Origin: Lycium barbarum
Taxonomy: Eukaryota; Streptophyta; Magnoliopsida; Solanales; Solanaceae
Assembly: GCF_019175385.1 (NCBI RefSeq)
Contig: NC_083341.1
Coordinates: 90,112,321 to 90,176,320 of the forward strand
DNA: 64,000 bases
Direction of reading: 5' to 3'
Part shown: piece after piece, positions 50,095 to 57,665 of the stretch
Numbering within the stretch: the stretch's first letter is position 1
Layout: the number at the start of each line of letters is the position of its first letter
The notes under the pieces: generated by a model
What the model saw: the letters and a program-made list of their open reading frames with translations, nothing else
What the model was told of the DNA's origin: nothing
Database searches by the model: none
Translations under genes and position numbers: made by a program

Positions 50095-51012
50095 AAACTG
50101 CCCGACCATATAGGTGCGGTGTGATAATCAGTAACATTAGCCGGCGTCCAGGCCTCCCGCGTCCGGGGTACCATCTCATGCCACCCACTAGTGGTGTCTG
50201 CCCATGCCAACTGGCCGTGGTGTATTGTATAGCTGCACGCTTTCGCGGTGACTGCCCGGCCAACTAGGCCCGGTGTGATGCAATCATGACATGCTCATCA
50301 TAAAATATTTATAATGATAGGCTTATCAAAATATACTTATCATCATACATGCACATGGACTCTAGAACAACTGCATTCTATCGAGGTGACGTAAGGTCGT
50401 GAACCCTCGATTCCATTATGAGCATTTATGAACATTCTGCCTCACCTTGAAGGGATTAGGATATAAGGTGAGTGTATGCAAGGAACAACATCATTTACTT
50501 TATAAGAACGTCACATCATAAGGACTAGCCTCACATACCTTTGTCGCTTAGTTAAGCTATCGTTCACTTGTTCTCCTTCAATATCACGTTGTTACCTTCT
50601 ATCACGACCCAGCTAGGGGCTGCGACGGGTACCCGGGGCTAACCACCGAGCACCGCTCGTTCTATTACTCATCTTACTCATTTAATGCCTTTTGATCCAT
50701 TTATATTCAAATCATAAGGAAATCATCTATCATTTGAAAAGCATAAGTACTTTTATATGCATAAACCTTTCGGCTATCAAAACAATACATATACATAGTA
50801 GCAATCTCGTGAGACCATCTAACCCACAATGCGTATCTACGAGCCTCTACTGGAGTGCTAGACATAATGACGGAACAAGACCCCGTCATGCCCAAAAGAC
50901 ATATACATATATATAAACAAAAGTATAAACCCGATTAGCACCTCTAGAATAATGGAGTGCTCCTGAAAATCTGCTGGTAGCTCCTATAGGTCTACGCCGT
51001 CCCCATGTCTAC

Positions 51013-51070
51013 CTGTGGGCATGAACACAGCGTCCAAAGAAAACGGACGTCAGTACGAATATTGTACTGA
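51013..51070 (-). promoter_or_regulatory. Three-stem-loop cassette in LTR I
   Basis: Arms CTGTG/CACAG, CGTCC/GGACG and TCAGTAC/GTACTGA, all fully paired. Confidence 0.6.
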
Positions 51071-51276
51071 GTATGTAAGGCATGAATGAAATAAACATGA
51101 TAGAGAATCATAAATCATGAGGTGAGGGCAAAACCTGCGCGACCTTTAAGGATGAATGCATTTCATACATATATCACATATACATAATCGTCGTACATAA
51201 ATCATCACAGCGTATACATCATCATGTCATATAAGTCATCATCGTAATACCGTATCTGCTCGTACACATAAAACAT

Positions 51277-51420
51277 TATCCGTATTCGGCCATGTAGGGC
51301 TCGACAACATCCGTATTCGGCCACGTAGTGGCTCGACAGTATCCGTATTCGGCCACGTAGTGGCTCGAAAGTATCACATACACAATATCCATATTCGGCC
51401 ACGTAGTGGCTCGACAGTAT
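51277..51420. repeat. Tandem hairpin repeat in LTR I
   Basis: Four units built on TCCGTATTCGGCCACGTAGT and the following GGCTCGA. The core GCCAC-GTA-GTGGC is an inverted repeat; the first unit is slightly decayed. Confidence 0.85.
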
Positions 51421-53090
51421 CACATATACATCTTATAAGCATATCGTAACCTTTCATTAATGCATACATTTAACTTTAAAGACAATCTATGAAAATCACA
51501 TCATATTCGTAGCATGGACTTCATATGAATATCGTCGGATAGACCTCATAATCTCTAGGCTTAAGCTCAACATTACCATTATCGTTTATATAGCATATCT
51601 CTTACCTTTTGGTGTCATATGAAATCCTCTATAAACATAGACTCACAACTTTGCGGAACATTGGTCAAAGACATGCATTAAGGCTTATGGACCATCTATA
51701 ACAATGTCGGAGTGACATAAGGTCGAGAACCCCCGAGTCCATTATGGAGCATTCATAAGAATTATGCCTCACCTTGAAGGAATTAGCATATAAGGTGAGT
51801 GTAGTCAATGAACAATATCAATGGACCGTAATATGGATCATTAACCTCGTAGAACCATGATATTATAGGCCTTAGTATCTGTTATATCCCGCAATTTTGC
51901 ATATTTGAAAATTTTGAAATAATTGTGACAAGCTAAAGATGAGGCCATATTTTGATTTTGTTCAATATATAAGTTGTTCATGGAAAATATTGATGTGGAA
52001 ATATGGAAGGAGGCAAAGGGCAAAAATTGGAATTTCGGAAATTAGTTTCGGGAATCACAAAACAAGCTTGATAATCAATTGGGCTCAAAAGTAATAAGAG
52101 AACAAAATGAGGCCCAAAGAGAGGGGGGGGGGGGTGGCCGGCCATACATGGCCCAAGCCCACCAAGATTTATTTAATTCCCATATGGTAAATAAATAGAG
52201 GGATCATGTGTCATTTTCTTTCAAGAAGCTTCAAGAAAAAAAAAGAAGAGTTGAGAGCAAAATAAAGGGCCAAGGTTTCGGCCAAAAGAAAAAAAGGGGA
52301 AAATTTTTTAGTTCATCAATCCTTGATTCAAAAATACAAATCTTCTTGTATTTCTACTAATCTCATGGTGCTCTTCAAGATGATATAATTATTTTGGCAA
52401 GAAACTATCTTTTGCGGCAAGTGGAAGAATTCAGAAAAGGTAAGATTTCATCCCCTTTTATATCTTGTGAAGGTTTTGTTTATGTTGTGGGGTGTAGAGG
52501 TCGATAGAATTCATGTGAATATGGAAGTTTGCATAGTAGGTATGTATGTGTGCATGAGCCATGTATGTGCAATGTTGTATAGATAATATGAGTTGAGTTT
52601 TGGGTTGTAATCTAGTTGTGGTTATGGAGGAATTGATATTGGAAGTGAAAGTTGAATGAATTTGGTTGAAATGGGCTGTGTGTCGCTATGGGGAATTTAT
52701 GTGATTTTTACATGATTTTCGTATAATTGTGAAAATAAGAATTTAAATGTGAACTTTGGTAGTTGTTGATGAATTTGGAAGAAAACAATGTAAGTTGGTA
52801 GTGTTGTTGCATTCATTGAAGTTTCGGATGGAATAAGGAATTGGTAGAGATACTTGAATTCGTGAATATTGTTTGGAATGCTATTGAAATATGTTTGAAT
52901 AACCTTGAGTTAGTGAATTAATATGAGAATAATGATATTAGCTTGATATGGTGAAGTTGCAATGGAAAGTATCATTTTATGTAAAAAGAGGACTATTTAT
53001 GTTATAGTGCGTTTTATGATAATTATTGCTGTTGTTGGATTGTTGGGTTGTTGTGTTGATATATTGGGCCGAGCTAAGTCTCGGGGATGC

Positions 53091-53100
53091 TATATGTATA
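53091..53100 (+). promoter_or_regulatory. Candidate TATA box of J
   Basis: TATATGTATA directly before GGGGAAATGCTGCC. The same pair of blocks, on the minus strand, recurs in several LTRs here (for example 20478-20501, 36885-36905, 11603-11627, 7204-7228). Promoter function is inferred from position and conservation only. Confidence 0.4.
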
Positions 53101-54099
53101 GGGGAAATGCTGCCAAAATTTCGGTAGATAAACATGACTTTAAGTTGAACTCTTAGAAGCTACATCTTACAATTGGTAAATATGACCATTTGTAGATTTT
53201 GGGCGAAACGGGAATTGAATCTGGACGAGCGTAAAGCGCAACTAAGGTATGTAAAGTCTTTCCCTTCATTCTTTGGCATGTTCTAAACATAATAGGCTCG
53301 GACGCGAGCCTTAGATACGACCCTGTTCCTAGAAATCCGAAATTGAAATTGGCCCCATTTCATTCAATGAGATTGAATTGGTTTCTTACTATTTCGTCGA
53401 CAAAATGACCTATATGTATGCAACTCTCACAAATGAAGTCGGAATGCCCTAAAACTCTCATGGGTGACTCCATAAGACCTATGATCCATAATTTACGTAC
53501 GCCACCTTGGTTCGGCCCAAGGTGGGCCTACAAAATTCTGATACCTTCTGTACGACCCTAATTAACTTATTTCTGTCCGAAACTCACAGGTAACTTTTGG
53601 TTATTATTCTGTCTGCTATATGACAAGTGTTATGACTATAGTTATGAGTCTTATAATATATTTGACGTCTGGAGCGGTTCTGGACATTTTATTCCGATGT
53701 AGTCTGTCGTGCCATCCCAAATGACATATATGCGTATTTTATGAACATTGTCCGATTACTCGGATTTGACCCACCGTTTGGCCTACTTCTGTTTCATTGA
53801 GTCTGTATAATGATCTGTATGCGTATGGTTTCCCATTAATCTATTCGTGGATGTCTCAGTGCTTCCTTCACTGCGCCCGGGCCAGGTTCTGTTACTCGTG
53901 CACATTCCACTGCATTGTTCACCGCGTCCCTCGGTGTGCGGGCCGGGTTCTGTCTGCATCTGTATATGATATGATGATACGGGAATGGCGCCCAGGATGG
54001 CATATGATCTGTCTGTCCACCGCGTCCCTCATTAGAGGGCCGGGATCTGATATATATGCTATCTGTATCTGTATATGCTTATGATTCTGCATGCATGAT

Positions 54100-54450
54100 T
54101 CTGTCTATTACACCTCTGTAAGTCTGATATGGATTATGACTCTGTCTGTTACACTTCTGGAAGTCTGATTCGGATACTAATTCTGTCTGCTGTACTTCTG
54201 TACGTCTGATTCGGGTTAGGACTCAGTCTGTCACACTTTTGTACTTCTGACTCAGACTACGACTTTGTCAGCCACACTCTGTACTCCTGATCCGTGTTAT
54301 GATCTGGTCAGCCATATTCTGTACCTCTGATTCATATTACGACTCTGTCTGTTATACCCTGTACTCACTATATACATATTTACACTCGTACTTCTGATTC
54401 GGATTCGGGTTCGATTCTGTCCGCTCTGTTTTGTACCTCTGGTTCGGATT
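54100..54450 (+). repeat. Degenerate ~50-bp tandem repeat in the J 5' LTR
   Basis: Roughly seven imperfect units with cores such as TCTGTCTGTTACACTTCTG and GTCTGATTCGGATTA. It recurs in the 3' LTR (about 59910-60265) and, as a related array, in the internal region (57120-57370). Confidence 0.75.
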
Positions 54451-54484
54451 ATGATTATATTTGTTACATTTCCGCTTTACATAC

Positions 54485-54542
54485 TCGGTACATTTTTCGT
54501 ACTGACCCCCTGTTCTTCGGGGGCTGCGCTACATGCCCGCAG
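54485..54542 (+). promoter_or_regulatory. Three-stem-loop cassette in J 5' LTR
   Basis: In RNA order: TCGGTAC 54485-54491 with GTACTGA 54499-54505 (one G-T pair); CCCCC 54506-54510 with GGGGG 54519-54523; CTGCG 54524-54528 with CGCAG 54538-54542, loop CTACATGCC. Confidence 0.6.
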
Positions 54543-55003
54543 GTATAGACGCACCGCGCGATACGCCACCAGTTTAGGACTTCTATTCTGCTGCTTGTAG
54601 TGCTCCTTTGACCCGGAGCGTGTACTTTTGGTATATATCTTCTGTTATTTACTCATTCTGTATATATGGTAACTTGGGGTACGGCGAGGCCCTGTCCCGC
54701 CATCTGATTCTGTTATGTTCGTTAGAGGCCTGTAGACATGCATGTGGGTTATGGGTTGTTACTGTACAGGTAGGTATGTACGAGTTTGCGATTTTGTCTG
54801 CTATGATAGCCTCAACGGCTTATGTGTAAGTCTAAGTGTGTTTATGTGTTCGTATATTTCCGTGCGTTGTATTTATATCAGTTGGAATCAGTGTATGTCT
54901 AATATGGATTATCTGTTTGGTACGCCAACTCTGTTAGGTAAGTACGTACGGGTATCCAGTTAGGATACCAGTCGCGGCCCACGGGGTTGGGTCATGACAA
55001 AAG

Positions 55004-55015
55004 TGGTATCAAAGC
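55004..55015 (+). other. Primer-binding site of J
   Basis: TGGTATCAAAGC, four bases after the 5' LTR, one mismatch from the initiator-tRNA-Met-type site and identical to that of the inner tandem element. Confidence 0.85.
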
Positions 55016-55204
55016 GGTTTGTCCTCGGAATGTCTACAGGCCGGGTCTAGTAGAGTCTTGTTTATCGGTGTGTTGTGCACCACATCTATAAACAGAAGGC
55101 TACAGGACATTTAGGATGTTACCCTTTCTTTGGATCTTAGATCGTGCGATAGAGCTGTGCTATTAGGACGACTCCTTTCTGATCGGTTGTGGTATTTTTC
55201 AGCG

Positions 55205-56644
55205 ATGCCTCCGAAGAAGGCAGCGGCTGCCCAGAAGGGCAAGGCGGTGGTAGGAGAGACCAGCCAGGCGCAGAGAGTTACACGGGCTCGTGCTCAGACT
55301 ATGCCCGGTGTTGTACTTCAGTCAGAGGGGTCAGCTACACCACCCCCAAAGGAGGCTGGGGCAGGTCCATCAGTAGCTCCAGCGGCTCCAGTACCTGTAC
55401 CTCCAGCCCCCCAACCAGGGGCGGATGATGGGACCCTGCGAGAGGCAGTCCAGTTATTGACTCAATTGGTAGCAGGGCAAGTTTACAGACAGGGAGCAGG
55501 GGATGATCCTGTAGACAGACGCGATAGTCAGAGGGCCCGTGATTTTCTGCTTTGTCGGCCACCAGAGTTTTCCGGGTCAAAGCCCGCAGAAGACCCTCAG
55601 GAGTTCATCCAACAAATGCAGCGTACCCTGCGATTGATTAGTGCCTCCGAGACAGAGTCGGTTGAGTTGGCGTCATACCGGTTGCACGATGTAGCGGCTA
55701 ATTGGTACGAGTCTTGGATGCTGTCCAGAGGCGAGGGTGCCCCTCCAGCCGTATGGGGAGAGTTTACAGAGGCCTTTCTGGCCCATTTTCTACCTTCGGA
55801 GGTGAGGCGAGCCAGAGTAGACAGATTCCTGCTGTTGAGACAGAGGGGCAGGAGTGTCAGGGAGTACAGTCTGGAGTTTGATTCGCTGGCTAGATATGCG
55901 CCCGCTTATGTCGCTGATATGACTGACCGGATGCACCGGTATGTGATAGGGCTGGATGATTGTTTGGTTGACAGCTGTACGGTGATGGCGGCCCAGACAG
56001 GGATGGACATTGCCCGTATACAGGCCCACGCCGAGAGCATGGAGGACCGACACAGAGGACGCCAGCCGGATAGTGATCATGATAGGAGACGGCCCAAGAG
56101 GGCCAGATTCGCGGGGTATTCCGGAGATTCCCGAGGCGGATGGCCTCAGCAGCAGTCCGGTAGATCCCTTCCTCCGTCAGGCCGGGGTACACAGTCCGCC
56201 GGCAGACGTTTTGATGGTGCAGGTCCGTCTGGGGCCGGCCAGAGTTCTAGAGCATCAGGCCCGCAGATGATTAGGGGTTCTGAACAGTCTAGGCCACCTA
56301 TGCCCCGGTGTACTTATTGTGGGAGGCCCCATCCGGGAGAGTGTTATCGCGCTACGGGCGCCTGCTATTTTTGTGGCAGTCAAGATCATATTGTGAGGGA
56401 GTGCCCGTTCAAGGGTGGTTCAGGTTCAGCCCAGCCTACTGGGTCAGTTGCTGGCTCATCTTCTACTTCGGTAGCCATGCACCCCACAGGGCGAGATATG
56501 CCGGCACCAGTGAGTCGTGGCAGAGGTCGCGGCGTAGCTTCCAGTTCCAGCGGTCCTTCGAACCGCGTATATGCTTTGACCAGCCCGCAGGACCCAGGAG
56601 CGTCGCCAAGTGCAGACCCAGGTATATTATTAATCTTTTCTTGA
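55205..56644 (+). CDS. gag: GAG protein of element J (479 residues)
   Basis: Capsid/nucleocapsid protein expected to form the particle that packages element RNA. The start is taken at ATG 55205 (MPPKKAAAAQ), matching MPPK in the inner element; the frame is open upstream to 55130 but without similarity. Residues 1-80 are Ala/Pro/Gln-rich. The gag core is at about 110-270 ([68 protein letters not shown]). Then comes a basic Arg/Gly/Ser region, then paired knuckles: CTYCGRPHPGEC and CYFCGSQDHIVREC. The second is a complete CX2CX4HX4C, unlike the inner element's. After an RGRGRG stretch the frame stops at GILLIFS, just before the protease would begin in full-length relatives. TTTTTCAG ends two bases before the ATG. 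It is probably still functional as GAG. Confidence 0.9.
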   Translation: MPPKKAAAAQKGKAVVGETSQAQRVTRARAQTMPGVVLQSEGSATPPPKEAGAGPSVAPAAPVPVPPAPQPGADDGTLREAVQLLTQLVAGQVYRQGAGDDPVDRRDSQRARDFLLCRPPEFSGSKPAEDPQEFIQQMQRTLRLISASETESVELASYRLHDVAANWYESWMLSRGEGAPPAVWGEFTEAFLAHFLPSEVRRARVDRFLLLRQRGRSVREYSLEFDSLARYAPAYVADMTDRMHRYVIGLDDCLVDSCTVMAAQTGMDIARIQAHAESMEDRHRGRQPDSDHDRRRPKRARFAGYSGDSRGGWPQQQSGRSLPPSGRGTQSAGRRFDGAGPSGAGQSSRASGPQMIRGSEQSRPPMPRCTYCGRPHPGECYRATGACYFCGSQDHIVRECPFKGGSGSAQPTGSVAGSSSTSVAMHPTGRDMPAPVSRGRGRGVASSSSGPSNRVYALTSPQDPGASPSADPGILLIFS

Positions 56645-57616
56645 GAGATATGTGTATGGATAGATCTATACTCTATCATATTACGTGATTTTCTTCTTCT
56701 GGGTGTTAGTAAAAGGAAGGTAATTTTCAACCCAATAGAACCATTTGAGATAGATATACATATATACAGATGGAAATGGACATTGAGGATTCAGAAGGGC
56801 AATATGATAATTGTATGGTTTAGACCGGGGTGGGACCCGTTACGGGAACTTTTCAAAAACTTACTAAGACCCCGATCTGCCCTAAATTGCGTGACAAGGT
56901 GTGGGGCAGTCGACGCAATTATATTAGCATTAACGCATCAAACCGCATTAAAGTTTCAAGGTTAAGCGTGCTGGGGCCAGAGTAATTCTGGGATGGGTGA
57001 CCCCTTGGGAAGTATACCCAAATTTGCATAAATGTAGATATAAGGGACAGATGGGAAATATGGGGTAACCCAAAGGAAATTAGAATATATGGAAGTGGTC
57101 TGATTCTAATCATAATTCTGTCTGTTATACGTCTATGTCTCTGATATTGGATGAGGCTCTGTCTATTATGCCTCTGTACTTCTGAATCTGGTTACGTTTC
57201 TGTCTGATATGCCTCTGTACGTTCGACTCTGATTTCGAATCTGTCTGATACATCTCTGTACGTCTGACTCCAATCACGGATCTGCCTGACATACTTCTAT
57301 ACATCTGACTCTGATTATGGATCTGTCCGATATGCTTATGTGCGTCTGGCTCTAGTTATGAATCTGTTTGATATGACGTGCGATTATGATAACGTTGTAA
57401 GGAACCGAGAAGTGTGACAAGAGGTGAAGGATGTTGATGGCTAGACCGAAAAAGAAAGGACAATAGCCTTGTTTAATATAGAAGCGAAAGATATGTTAGA
57501 ATAGAAAAATTAGGAGTCGGGAAATGAATGCCCTCATAAGTGAGCTGATCAAATACAAGTACGTAGTTGGTAAGAGGACCTCCCCGAAATATGATGAAAC
57601 TTCATAAGAACAGTCG
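56645..57616 (+). other. Noncoding 3' internal region of J
   Basis: Replaces pol. It contains the 5S-rRNA-like segment (56911-57013) and degenerate 40-50 bp repeats (57120-57370, cores like TCTGTCTGATA and CTCTGTACGTCTGACTC) similar to those in the J LTR. The 60-codon frame at 56783-56965 runs into the 5S-like segment and resembles no protein. Confidence 0.7.
56911..57013 (+). pseudogene. 5S rRNA-derived segment inside element J
   Basis: About 103 bases align without gaps to positions 1-103 of the plant 5S rRNA sequence as I remember it, with roughly 28 mismatches, mostly C/T and G/A. The 3' half is best: GGTTAAGCGTGC (56960-56971) and GGATGGGTGACC (56991-57002) fall on the internal promoter (A box and C box), followed by TTGGGAAGT. 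The last 15-17 bases of 5S are missing. RNA polymerase III activity cannot be judged. The comparison was made by eye. Confidence 0.8.
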
Positions 57617-57665
57617 AACATTCGAGGACGAATGTTTTAAAGGGGGGGGGGGGGGGGGGGAAGGA
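57617..57665 (+). promoter_or_regulatory. Hairpin and poly-G polypurine tract of J
   Basis: AACATTCG-AGGA-CGAATGTT (57617-57636) is a perfect hairpin with 8-base arms. The purine tract follows: AAA, then 19 G (57642-57660), then AAGGA, directly before the 3' LTR at 57666. Confidence 0.9.

Larger units (their letters stand above)
49399..50599 (-). repeat. LTR H, left part
   Basis: Begins TGTCACGACCCAGC after GGTGA (49394-49398, a possible target duplication). It contains the stem-loop cassette (49824-49881), a TA microsatellite and ACTAGTGG repeats around 50165-50280. It is interrupted at 50599/50600 by LTR I; the remainder must lie beyond the window. Confidence 0.7.
50600..51879 (-). repeat. 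LTR I (3' LTR), left segment
   Basis: Begins TATCACGACCCAGC (TG mutated to TA) after CCTTC. It contains the stem-loop cassette (51013-51070) and a tandem hairpin repeat (51277-51420). It is split at GTATC (51875-51879) by element J and resumes at 60815. Confidence 0.8.
51880..54999 (+). repeat. 5' LTR of element J
   Basis: TGTTATATCCCG...GGTCATGACA. It contains a G run (52123-52134) that is shorter in the 3' LTR, a TATA-like TATATGTATA (53091-53100) next to GGGGAAATGCTGCC, a donor-like AAG/GTATGT (GT at 53247), hairpin units near 53925 and 54020, degenerate repeats at about 54100-54450 and the stem-loop cassette (54485-54542). The small ORFs inside are repeated in the 3' LTR. Confidence 0.95.

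Noticed and set aside
51277..51420. CRISPR-like array
   Set aside because: The units are adjacent hairpin-bearing tandem repeats with short degenerate linkers in a plant LTR; there are no unique spacers or cas genes.
54485..54542. Hammerhead ribozyme in the LTRs, as in plant retrozymes
   Set aside because: The stem-loop cassette lacks the CTGATGA and GAAAC core motifs needed for a hammerhead.
55335..56192. Minus-strand ORFs opposite J gag
   Set aside because: Antisense shadows of the codon-biased gag frame.
56911..57013. The 5S-like exon of the plant TFIIIA gene as the source
   Set aside because: No TFIIIA zinc-finger coding sequence or exon-intron context is nearby. The segment aligns from 5S position 1 and lies in retroelement DNA, so a 5S pseudogene capture is simpler.
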